DNA from: Spinellus fusiger
Taxonomy: Eukaryota; Mucoromycota; Mucoromycetes; Mucorales; Phycomycetaceae
NCBI GenBank assembly: GCA_025094145.1
Contig: JALLLS010000036.1
Coordinates: 186,001-250,000 of the forward strand
Direction of reading: 5' to 3'
Length of the DNA: 64,000 nucleotides
Shown in pieces: positions 10,364 to 22,012 of this stretch; the first letter of the stretch is position 1; every line of letters starts with the position of its first letter. The notes under the pieces were generated by a model, which did not search any database, was not told the DNA's origin, and saw nothing but the letters and a program-made list of their open reading frames with translations. The position numbers were made by a program, and so were the translations under genes.

Positions 10364-13300
10364 TTAGCAATAGACCATTGTTGTATCTTCAAGGGGTGCA
10401 GTGAAAGACATGTTGGGTGGGATCATGTCTTGGAATGAAAAGGGTGAATAGTCACATTGAGGAAGAGGTGCCATGAATGTTGGATCCAGACAAGGATTGG
10501 ACATGGAGGCATCAAATGAAGAAGGGTCCATGGATAGAGAAGAAAGACGGAATTCATTCATCGTTGGTGTATGACTCGTGCTGCTGCTACTACTGATGCT
10601 GCTGCTGCTGTTGTTATTGTAAGAATAATCGTCTTGATGTACCCATTCTGGCTTAAAGGAAGACAGGAGTGTCATTGGAAAAGCCCCAAGATCAGAATAA
10701 GGGATAGAATAATGATGATAGTGACTATTTGTCCACGTTTTTTCTGTGGTAGGGTCCATCTGTGGTACTGACATGTCTGGAAGTGTCTGGTAATAGGGCT
10801 GGACATAGTTGGGTGATGAAGAGGATGTCATTGAGTAGTGGTGATGATGCTCATGCTCATAAGGAGGAGGATGACCCGCCATCCCAAGACGAGGATACGG
10901 TGTCATATTTCTTTTGGCTTCTTGTTCTTTCCAAGGGAAAAGATCAGGTGAAAGAGCGAGAGAAGCGTGGGTTGGCATGATGATCTCTGTCATCATTACT
11001 GGTTCTGTCATTTCAGGCAAATAATAAGGATCTATGCCCACAGACTCCTTGTAATCATGCATATCAAGATCCAGATCCAGATCCAAATCCAAATCCAGCA
11101 CAGGACTTAATGTACTAGAGCGGCTGCTTGTCATGCTACTTACACTGGGATCTACATAGGCCATCATGCCATAATGGACTCCCATGCCATAGCCAATATC
11201 TTCCTGTTGGTGGTTAAGCACTGCTGCTCGAGAATAAATCTGTTCTGAGGAAGAGATCATAGGATGGGGTGAATCTTGAGTGATGTGTTCATCTTCCTCA
11301 TCACTATAACCACTACTGCTGTTTCTGTGATAGCTGTTGCTGTTGAGAGTGGTGGTGGTGTTGGTAGTAGTGTTGGTGGTGTTGATAGAATGGCTCATGA
11401 TACACTCTCCTCTTTTGATACTATTGGTACTGAGGGTTCTGTCCTCTTTCTTTTGATGGTCGGTAAACATTGAATTCATTGAATTCATTGGACCCACTGT
11501 CATTCCATGTGTATGGCTATGTTCTGCTAATGTATCTAAACATCCAAACTCCCTTCCACATAGAGTACATGCTATGGTCTCTGTTTTATAGGATTCTGTA
11601 TGCTTATCGATGTGTCCATTGTTCTGGAATTCACGCTCACACTGCTGCATCGAATGAGCTGAGATATCTTTGTTGTGATCAATGAAATCGACAGTTTCTT
11701 CTCTAAATCCTGCCTTTTCTGCTGCAATGGCAAGTTGACTGGCTGGTTTTAAAGTATGAATACCAGGACTAGAAACAGTTCTCAAATGGCCAGGAGTAGG
11801 ACGACGCACTCTTCTGGCACCCCCTGTTCCCTGCTGGGGTGGAGTAGAATGATAGTGTTGGCGTTGTGCACATACTATTGCAGTAGGTGTCGTTATGGAA
11901 GCAGCCCGACGTCTACGCTGCTTGTAGGTGGGAGATCCTTCAAACAGTGAGAGAGCACCAAACAGTTTCTTCTTTCCCAGTGTGTTGGGATCCATAGAGA
12001 GAGAGGCAGAACTGGCGAGGGATTCTCTGCTGTTGCTGTTGCTGATGATGCTACTACTGCTACTGCTACGGCTACTGCTACGGCTACGGCTACTGCTACG
12101 GCTACTGCTACGGCTACTGCTACTGCTACTGCTAATTTTAGTGGTGGTGGTTCCGTGCTCTACCGTGCTTATGCTGGGCATCGGAGTGTAGGCTGGGCGG
12201 AATGGCTTTGTAGAAGTGAGGAGGGTTGGATTTGAAATATAATCTCTTTTCTCTGTGACTCCAATATGAGAAGACACAGAAAGAGTGGGACTGGGTGTCG
12301 ACCGTTGGTATTTATAGGCCTTGCGGGCTACAGGAAGTTCATGACAAGCAGAATGACTTCTATGGTGGTGATCATGGCTGTGGCTGTGGCTGTGGCTGTG
12401 GCTGTGGCTGTAGCTGTAGCTGTGGTTGGTGTGGGGTGTGGGCTGGGAGTGATCAAGACGGGCTGGCACTGACCGACTGACAGGTACAGACTGAATGTGG
12501 GTGCGTCGAGCCTGAGTTGCCTTTGAGGGGGTTGGTACGACAGACTGGGAGGAAGTCCAATGTGTTTTCTTTCCGCCAGTTGTTTGTGCATAAGCAGCCG
12601 TCAATCTAGATGGAGTTGGTTCATGAGGACGATCCTCATCTATCTTCAAGTCAGTTCGCTGTAAGAAATGGCAATCTCTCTTCTCTCTCTCTTCTTATGG
12701 AGACTGTAAAAATAAAAATAAAAACATTGCTTCTACTCTATCTCTCAAATGTCTCTTATTATTATCTCTTATTATTATTTTGCTCTCCGTTCATGCATGC
12801 TCTTTAATGCCTTTCTACCATGTCTCCCAATATCTCCTACTATTATCTCATTTGACTCACCTGCCATGGTAGGAGGATGGATCGACAGAGTAGCACCTAC
12901 GATGGTGTTGACCTGGATGTCATTAGCTGTTACTGCTGCTGACAGAGAGGTTGATTTTCTGACTTTATGGAACAATTCCTGTGTAGTATCAAGAGAGAGA
13001 GAGATTGCTGGTTCAGCCATGGCCATGCTGGAAGACTCCAAACCCATCTTTTCTCTTTTAAGGTCACGCTCAAGGGCATCTAGGAATAGCCTGTCATGAG
13101 GAACAGAGTACCAAAAGAAGACTTTCTGCTTCTTTTGGGTACGAATACAGTTGTTCTTGTACAGCATGTCGAGTAGCTCCGATTTAGGTTCTTCTAAGCG
13201 AGCATCTGTACCAGGCTTGAGGTTACGAAGATCACTAAAAATGCCCTCTTCGAACTTTTTTGTGTTAGTGACGGGTCGACCAAAAGCATGAAAGCGAAAA

Positions 13301-13593
13301 GTAAGCGAGCGAACAATGTCAGTGCCAGTGATGAAAAACAAGTCGTTCCACAAGATACACGAGATAACTTCGCCTGTCGGAAGCTTGAATCGTTTGATGG
13401 TCTTTTCTTGATTCCATTTGTCGGTGGCCGTAGCTAGAAAGTACTTTAGATCATCAATCAGGCCTAAACGAGCCTTAATATTGTTGGCTGTAGGTAAATC
13501 CATATGGGTTAAGGTAGAGGGTGACAGTGTTTCTCCGTGGGATAAAGGGTACCCCATGGCGGCATCTGATTCATGAATGTCCATAAGAGACAT
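10364..13593 (-). CDS. ste12: Ste12-type transcription factor
   Basis: Exon 1 (13593-12861) encodes the STE homeodomain-like DNA-binding region: FKLPTGE-ISCILWND, FHAFGRPV, FEEGIFSDLRNLK, NNCIRTQKKQKVFFWYSVP and HDRLFLDALERDLKREKMG. These are close to the fungal Ste12 consensus. A phase-1 GTGAGT donor at 12860 leads to exon 2. The acceptor that keeps frame is GATAG at about 12640; the stronger-looking TTTTTACAG at 12704 would give an early stop, so this junction is uncertain. Total about 1,002 residues. Exon 2 carries His/Ser repeats, an Arg/Ser run, an Asp-Leu repeat and a C2H2 finger (CTLC...HSHTH, genomic about 11510-11575). The finger usually found just before it is degenerate. Ste12 proteins act below mating and filamentation MAPKs; filamentous-fungal members have C2H2 fingers that yeast Ste12 lacks. 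The ATG at 13593 is the first ATG in frame. Confidence 0.93.
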
Positions 13594-16500
13594 TGGAGTA
13601 GCCAATGTGAAGAAATAATAATAGTGAAAAGAAGCAGATAATGGATTTGGGAACACTGATCAATAAAGATGGTGTGCTTTTTATGCTGCTTATTCAAACA
13701 AAGAAGGCTATTGAGAAAAATAAGAGCGTGTATTGAAAATGGCTGTCAAAGAAAGAAAATCTCTTTGAGGGAAAATAAAAGTGTTAAGAAAGAGTCAATG
13801 AAGAAAGACACTGAAAGACACAGTGATGGAAACAGAAGAAGAAGAAAGTCAATGAAGGGGGTTATGGTACAGAATCAATCACAGGGGGAAATATATTTTT
13901 GTGTTTCCTGGGGAATGAGATGATAAACTATGAAAAGGAAGAAACAGACAAAAAAAGAAGGAAGAGGTGGAGGTGGAGAAGGAGAAGAAGAAGATAAATA
14001 AAAGAGACAGTGAAAATAAGAACCCGAAAAAGGTACAGGAAAATAAAGCTCAGGAAATAATAAAAACGGAACGGACGGAATAAGTTGGCTGCAGAAAGAA
14101 CGCATCGGTCAACAGGTAAAAAGTGAAAGAAAGTATCGTATAGCCACACCACCCAATAATAAGTATAAGAGGGATGATACTAATAGTAGTAGTCATAGTG
14201 ATACTAATAGTAGTAGTCATAGTGATACTAATATGTAATAAAAGATAGTAATGATAATAATGACAGTGCTAATGACAGTGATAACAACATTAATAACACT
14301 AACACTAATAATATTAACAACAACAACAACAACAATAGCAACAACAACAACAACAACAACAACAACAGCAGCAGCAGCAGCATCAGCAGCAGCAGCAGCA
14401 GCAATAATAGTCAATAATAGTAAGCATCATCATCATCATAAAAAAAAAGGTTTAGGGGCTGTTGCTAACCAACAGATTAAAAAATCAAGTGGGTGGGTGA
14501 AAAACTAAATAGACAATAAGGAATAAGAGGAAAATTAAAAATTAAAAAGAGTGAAAATGGAGAGGTAAAAGGGGGAAGTAAGTGGACAAGTGAGTTACTC
14601 AGTCAATGAGTGAGAAAGAGACAGAGGGAGAGAGTGGAGAAATAGATGAATGAGTAGCTCAGTGAGGGCAAATAGTAGTCCTAGAGAAAGTTAAATAATA
14701 AAATAATAAAAAAGAGGGGGAGAGGAGCAGTACATAGTAAATAGCACTTGATAAATAGCACTTAACTAATCAACAAAACATGAATTCGATTTGTATAGGA
14801 AGAATGCACTATAGGCCACATTACAAGCAGTTCAATGAATACAAAAAGGATCCTATGGTTTATCACACCCTTGTCTTGATGGCTGCAGCTGTAATAATTG
14901 ATCTTTATGCACAAAAGAGCGAACGAATAAAGGGGGAAAGTGGAGAAGGGACTTTCCCCTTATTATTCAACCTATCCACCACTGACACACTCACACCCAT
15001 CTACATGGACACTCAGCAAAGACGCATTTGCCAAGAGATAACTGATTTTAAAACTGCCACTTATAGAAATTACTCCATCGTTGAAATGTAAAGACCCACT
15101 TTACTATTCAGATCTTTCACAAATGACGCTAAGCTATAGGGCCTTTTTTTTCCTTTCTTCCTCTGATTCAGGCATCTCCACATTTCCTTGCCTTGCCTTG
15201 TTTTTTTTTGTTCTCCTTTTTTGTTCTTTTATTTACCTAGAGCTGTTTGTATATTAGCGTAAATACATCTTACATCACAGTGCAGAAAGAGAAGATGAAG
15301 ACTATAGCAGCCTTCCTCATGCTTTGGCTATCACTTTTATCAAGAGAGAAAAGAGAGAAAAGATGTCTCCTCCAGTCTTTCAATAGCAGTCCATGAGTGG
15401 ATTCTGTTCTATTACAAGGACTATTTATCGTCTGACATGGTTTACTTTATGTTATTTTTAGCCCCTCTATTGCTCAGATAGGTCCAAACTGGAGACAACG
15501 ATGAAATACAAAAGGTACACAAATAGAGGGCGTATTTCTTTATTTTGATAGAGTAAACTGTATTTCTATGTTTCCATTTATCTCTATGTGTTTTTATCTA
15601 TCTCCATGTATATTTACCTGTATTTCTATGTAGTTTTATATAGCAGAAACGGTGCAACTGTCTGATCAATAGAGCTATGACTATTCATTTTTAAAGTATT
15701 TTACTAAACTATCCTTGAAGGAAAGTGTGAGCCTTGGCTTTTATTTATTTACCCCTGCATGAATGTACTTTAGTAACCTTCTTGCACTGATAATTGAATA
15801 GATGTCCTTTCCTACTGCCTGCCTATAGGATCAGACGATGATGGCTGGGTCAAATTAAGCAAAGAACCAAACAAACATATAAATAAAACAGAGCTGGGCC
15901 ATTCTGCCCTTTCACAACCATTGAAAAAGAAAATTGAAATTGAGCTCAGCCTATTTCATTCTGACATTGGCTGGCGGATTGGACTTGTGTAATTTAGTGT
16001 TCATTGCCACGAGTGATCGGAATGAGCCGATAAATAAGAAGGCCAGGAATGCGTAAATTGTCAGTAGTAATAGAAAAAGCCCTCTTTGTTTGTCCTAATT
16101 CTACTCAAGCACAAAAATGTGTACCTATTTCAAAGCACAATGTTTGTTAAGAGAGAGAGACAAGAACAAAAAAAAAAAAGGTATTGACTCTGTAGATGTC
16201 ACAAAGCAATAACATGCGCCCTTAGTCATCTGAGTTACACCTACACAAAAGAAAAAAGAAAAAAGAAAAAAGAGACTCTATTGAATATCTATACTGTAGA
16301 TGGATAGATATGTATTGATGGAGGAGGTACAAGGGAATAGATAGGAGGTCAAAAGTAAGTTTCCTCTTTCTCGGATATCATGGCTAACAAAGCCATTCAG
16401 GGTTAAGGCCAGCGATCATAAGGTACCAATCAATGAACAGTAGGTCGGGTCATGGAGTCTGACGTCCGTTCAACTTGGCCACATGGATAAGTAGGTACAG

Positions 16501-17395
16501 CAACGTCATATGTGTTCTTGGTAGTTAGACAAAATAGTCCATCTCTCTCTTCAAAGAATGGCACGTATGTTCTATCGTCCGTCATACCATTTTCTGAGGA
16601 GAAACAAGTCCTACGTGTGTATGGAGCCGAATGTTTATTGATATGTTTGCAGGGAAATAGATAGACTGAAGTGGGTGGTACAGCCCCACCTCTTTATTCT
16701 CTAATTGTGCTGGTCACTGACTTTATTGTTGACAGCGGTACAATGCATCCATTCTAAAGATGTACAACTAACTTCAGATCAGAATTTAGTCGCTTGCTGA
16801 AATCATTAGTGCTGCAGTCATAGCCACTTATTTTCATTGAATATGAGAGCAGAAAACAACAGGCATCATTAGAAGAGTAAAAGTAACAATATACATTGGA
16901 AGAAGAATGAAAGCAAGAGCAAGAACAAGAAGAACAATAAGAGTAACAATAATAATAAGAGTAACAATAACAATAAGAGTAACAATAATAATAAGAGTAA
17001 CAATAACAATAAGGGTAAGAGTAACAATAATAATAAGGGTAAGAGTAACAATAATAGGGGTAAGAGTGATAATTATTTAGGTAATAACAGATATAACAAA
17101 CATAACAAACATAACAAACATAACAGATATATCATCAACAAGTGTCATCAACAACACGTAACCCTTACTTGATCACTTAATAGTATGCAATATCACAACA
17201 TATAAAAATAGAAAGTAGGAGCTTGCCTTAACTATAAATAACAAATATAAAAAGATAAATAAAAACACGTAACTTGTCATGATTAAAAATATAGTATTAT
17301 AATAAAGAGAATAAACAACTACTAAACAACTACTAAACAACTACTAAACAAGTGCAATCTCATTCACTGATGACTCCAGTGAAAATGCATATAAT
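13594..17395. other. Intergenic, 3.8 kb, with triplet repeats
   Basis: Upstream of ste12 and downstream of erg6. It contains a 24-bp unit repeated about 2.5 times near 14175-14235 (GATACTAATAGTAGTAGTCA...). An AAC/AGC triplet array lies at about 14315-14405 and an AATAATAAGAGTAAC array at about 16930-17065. A 103-codon ATG frame at 14780-15091 on the plus strand shows no recognisable domain and is not called. Nothing else recognised. Confidence 0.5.
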
Positions 17396-19047
17396 CTATT
17401 GTGTAAGGGAGGGCTTCTTGGCAATAAAGAAGAACATGGGTGTAAAGAGCTTCTTTTGTGCACCAGATACCAAAGCATCGGCAGCTGTTTCCAAGAACTT
17501 CTGGGTCTCGACAGTGCCTTTGGGTGCGAAACCAACTTTCTCCAATACACGGCACAAGTTGGTGGTGGCGAAACGACCTGCTTTGGTCATGGCTATTATA
17601 GTCAACAGATCACGCACTGTCTGGCATTTACGCAGATCGCCCTCAAGAGGGTAGTACCATTTCACAGAGTCATCCATATCAGCCAAGTCCTGGTATATTT
17701 CTACTTCAAATCCAACATTCTTCAAGGCCTGGATACACTCGGCAGTACCGCGCATCTTGGGAATACCGTTACCAATCTAGAGTAAGAACATGGAGTAGCA
17801 GATCCATTCGATTAAGTCATGGCGTCCCAGAAGAACCAACACACCCCAACAAATAAGTGAATGAATGATTTACCTCAATGCCATGTGCGATCTCTCTGTG
17901 GACTGGATCAGACTCATTGTAGTCTTCTAACATACACCATTCGTAACAACCAAACTTTCCTCCAGGCTTCAATACACGGAAGATTTCTCCATAGACACCT
18001 TCAAAAGTAGGTGCATGGCAGGTAGCCTCAATAGCATAGACAGCATCATAGGAGTTCTCTTCAAAGGGCATCTCCATAAAGTTACCCTATATAATCCACC
18101 CCCTTGCATTGAGTCTTTGTTCTCATTTGTATGTGTGTTTTTCTTCTTCTTCCCCTGTCCACATCCAAACAGACGCGTCTCTTTTTTGTTTTTTTTTTGT
18201 TTGTGGACTCATTATCTTTCTTACCTTGATGAACTCAGTCTGGTTTTCTAATCCTTCATTGATAGCATATTTTCTTGCTCTCTCTAATTGATAGGCGTTG
18301 TTGTTCAAACCAACCACATGAGCACCAGTGAAGTGAGCAATTTCACGAGCAGGGCCACCTAATCAGAAAGATTCTTGTGTATTAGCACTCCTCTTTATTT
18401 CATGCATTGTCACTCCACAATAACAACAACAACAACAAAAGAATGACAGAGATATAAAAGAAAAGAAAAGAGAATGCTCTTTTAATTGTAATTGTTGTTG
18501 TTGTTGATACTAATACTAATACACCTCGAGATAACACCCTACACAAAGCAATTCAACTTACCCACACCACAGCCTACATCAAGAACACGCATGTTCTTGT
18601 TAATACCAATACTAGCAGCCAAGAAATGTTCATGACGAGAAATGGCACGGAAAAAGTCTTCTCCAGGATAATAACGGCAAAAGTGGAAACTTGTTCCCCA
18701 GCCTAAGAGAAAGAAGAAGAAAGACAAGATGATGAGATGAGATGCCTTGTTTATCCAGCCACCTGTTTTCTCTTTCTTAACTTACCATATTCATAGAAAT
18801 CAGTAGCCAAGTTATAGTATGAGTTCACCAACTGAGTGTATTTGTCCAGTCTCTTGCTTTCATCTTCTGTTGTTTCTGCACTAGGCTTCTTCCACATGTT
18901 AAGATAAGTGTCTGTAGCAGCATTATGGGCCTGGGCATTCTTTGATCTCAAATTAGAGATAAGTCCACTCTTGATGTTATCGCCATGGAGTGCCTTTGCG
19001 AATGCGATATCTTCTGAGTTGGCAGTAGAGACAGTGTTTTGGGCCAT
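17396..19047 (-). CDS. erg6: Sterol 24-C-methyltransferase (Erg6)
   Basis: Five exons (19047-18786, 18702-18562, 18358-18225, 18086-17874, 17776-17396), each with GTAAG/GTAAA donors and TAG acceptors, join in frame to 376 residues, the usual length of the family. The enzyme transfers a methyl group from S-adenosylmethionine to C-24 of the sterol side chain in ergosterol synthesis, on lipid droplets or ER. Diagnostic blocks are [18 protein letters not shown], the SAM-binding motif [14 protein letters not shown], and [10 protein letters not shown], with EWCMLEDYN, a family hallmark, following. No defect is visible. Confidence 0.97.
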
Positions 19048-22012
19048 GGTAAGGATAGGAGAAGAAAAAGAAGAGTGAGCGACAAGACTGGGTTTTCTTA
19101 TATTTATAACAAGTCAATCTGTTCACCAAACCTCTGAGTTAGGATATGTTGTAACTCAGAAGAAAGCAAGGGCAGGATGGTTCTACAGTGATCAATTCAT
19201 TTGCAGTGAGAGTGAAAGAATAGTAGTGATAGGGATGGGTATTTTATAGTGGTGGTGGTGGTGGTGATTGGTGGTGATTGGTGGTAGTGGTAGTGGTGAT
19301 TAGTAATACCAGTAGTAGTAGTAATATCAGTAGTAGTAATATCAGTAGTAGTAGTGGTATTAGTAGCAGCAGCAGCAGCAGTATCAAGGACAGTACCAAT
19401 AATAACACCGTAAAGAGTGAGTTGCTAAGCACAAAACAGCCTAGGCCACAGCGTAGGAGTAGGACACAGACAATGATCAGCACAAAAACATGTGATTTCT
19501 TACTCTTGCAATTATAAATAGCGTCATTGTGGCCTATGCCTCTATGGAAAAGGGTATTCAAAGGCGATATCAATAGGGATCGGAGGAGCTGGCAGCCGGA
19601 CAGAAGAAAGTGGTTTGTACTGCATTCCTTTCCCTCTCTGTCTGTCATTGTCATCCCTGGAGATGCGTAATACTCGAGGCACCACTTACTTGATGGGCTA
19701 TTTCTCTTCGGGAGATGAATTATTATAACGGAGAGCCTATTCTCTTTTCCTATCTTCCTGTCATTGAGATAGGTTTCTATAGAGACCCTTTAGTTGATAG
19801 GAACACAGATGGCCACAGAGACAAGAGATGGTGCTGTACAACAAGAAATATCAGTCTGTAGGAGAAGATATCTACAGGTGTTCTGTCTATTCTATCCCTT
19901 CAAAAAGCAGAAATGACACCAAGAAAGAATCCCAAGAGAAGGCAGTTCAGTGAACTTTGAGAAGGTTGGTGGACACAAGTCTCATAACTTTATTGAGGTA
20001 GTGCCACATTGGAGCAGATTACTAACACAGCGGAGGGCACAGTGTAACTCTAGCAGATAGTTTTCAAGGTTACTCTTATCCTTATACCAGGGAATGTTAG
20101 AAAGCCTGTGATAGAGAGTATAACAGTGAGAAAGAGGCAGATGCAAGAACACAGAGTGAATCACTCTATTCGATTGGACACAAGGTAGAGTACAGCCTTC
20201 CAAAGTGTTCAATGGACTTTGTTCTATTCGTCATAAGAGAACAGAGTAGATGTTCTATTGCACTAGTCAATAAAGTGCTGTTAGGTCTGCCTTTTATTGG
20301 TGACTTCATCAAGAGGGAAAGTGGGTCTGTCAACGTGTCATGATTAACAATGGAGACTTGAAATGAGGATTTGTCAATGAATTGTACTTGTCCCAAAGAT
20401 GGCTATAGAAATGTAAATGCGTGTTTCTATTTATGTTACACTTGCTTAATCATTGATGGCCAGAGCGTTGTTGTATTTATAATAGCCAATAGTCTCTGTC
20501 GTATCAATGGCTCAGTGAGCAGCACTCCATTGTTCTTTTGTGACTAGAGCGTAGTGCCTTTGTTCTGTAGAGAGGTAACTGACAAAATAAAATAAAAAAA
20601 GAAACTCTCACATAAGTCTCCTTGCAGCCCTTGTGCCCTCTTTTATAGATTAAGTAGAAATAGAGATGGACACACATGTGCAGACAAAGCTACCTACATT
20701 TTTATAGAGACATAACTACCTACATTTTTATAGAGACAAAGCTACCTACAGGTACACCTATAGGTACACTCTACCTATAGATTAAAAAGGGAAATGGACC
20801 CAAAGGCAATGGACCCTTTACCTGTAAACCTTAAAGACACTGAACAAACTATGTGGGTTGATCAAAAAAGAGAGGGGCAACAAATGATCTTCACACTTTA
20901 TCTTTTTCTCTTGATCTGTACCTCCTTTTTCATGCATTTGCCTATGTTCATGCTCATGGAAAGATCTCTCATTATCAGTGCCATTGTCCAACTAGCCACT
21001 GCAGCCAATCAATCCATCGAGAGTGTAGATGAGATAGAAGAGAATAAGCATTACAGAAATGCATATCGACTCTTATTGATGCTGGTGGAGGGTCTACTTA
21101 TAGATAGCATAGTCATCTTTCCTGTAGCGAAGAAAGATCAGCGCATTTACAATTAACCCAAACACAATAAAACAAGCACCAACCCAAACACAACAAGCAC
21201 CCTCTTTACAGTACACTGGGCTCTACACAAAAACCCACACTTATTTTATGCATGATAAAAGGGACTGTGGTTAACATGGTAATTGTAATTGCCCATATGC
21301 CCGACAGATCCTTACTATCAGCATTCCACTCTATAATTTAATCTACATCCACATCTATACTTTCACTCAATCATCTGTTAATTCTGCTATTCACTGCATC
21401 TTGTGAACCTAATTGTCTGGAGGGTTCTCAAGCATACCAGCATTTGTCACTTTACGATCAGTGGCAATAAGAAGAAACAGGGTAGTATCAGATGTATCTA
21501 ATGAAGAATTAAAGAAAGTGGCACACTCGTGCTTGAATAACCGATCTACATACCTTTTTTTTTTTTTTTGCTATGTCTCCTTTTCCTACAAATTCACAGT
21601 ACAAGATCCTTTACAATAACAAAAAGCATGGATACCAAAGATATGCTGCCATGTGGAGAAAGAAGCGTGAAATATATCTCATAACTGGCCCCCTTGATTA
21701 CTTTTTTTTTTATTTTTATTATTATTATTATACTCTTTCCTTTTGCGCCCCCCCTTCTTATTTATAACCCTTAGTTCTTTTGCCCCTCTTCATTTTTCTT
21801 TTTTTCTTGCCTTGTTCACTGACAGTGTTGATTGTGCAACTTGAGTGGGACAAGAATAAAGTGTATCTGATTGACATTGACATCCACACATAAACATACG
21901 GACCCACAGACATACGGACCCACAGACATAGACCCTACACCTACACATAGCATTGTTACTCTCCATTAGCCCACTCTCAATTCACCTATTCAACTGCTGC
22001 TATTGACTTGCC
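19048..22012. other. Intergenic, erg6/cla4 divergent spacer
   Basis: About 3 kb between divergently transcribed genes. A GGT/AGT-rich array lies at 19240-19385. On the minus strand 20,400-19,982, two overlapping open frames could be exons of one unrecognised protein, but joining them would need an unusually short intron, so no gene is called. On the plus strand 20794-21156, a 120-codon ATG frame has two hydrophobic stretches and no recognised family. 21894-21934 repeats ACATACGGACCCACAG. Confidence 0.45.
20794..21156 (+). CDS. Possible small membrane protein, unrecognised
   Basis: A single-exon ATG frame of 120 residues. It has a hydrophobic segment around residues 31-55 and another near 93-110, with charged residues between. 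I recognise no family, and there is no splice evidence or neighbour to support it. It lies 0.85 kb upstream of cla4 on the same strand. It may be a chance frame in an otherwise empty spacer. Confidence 0.2.
   Translation: MDPKAMDPLPVNLKDTEQTMWVDQKREGQQMIFTLYLFLLICTSFFMHLPMFMLMERSLIISAIVQLATAANQSIESVDEIEENKHYRNAYRLLLMLVEGLLIDSIVIFPVAKKDQRIYN

Noticed and set aside
9808..10370. Several overlapping minus-strand frames rich in Phe, Tyr and Leu
   Set aside because: Low-complexity A-rich DNA on the plus strand; no domains, all three frames look alike.
11276..12480. Plus-strand frames opposite ste12, some rich in Ala-Val
   Set aside because: Antisense readings of the CAG/His/Ser repeats in the ste12 coding exon.
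14251..14508. Ala/Thr/Ile repeat frames
   Set aside because: AAC/AGC triplet microsatellite, no protein features.
19982..20400. Two adjacent minus-strand frames as a two-exon gene
   Set aside because: Joining them would need an intron of about 28 bp and there is no known domain; left as unassigned.
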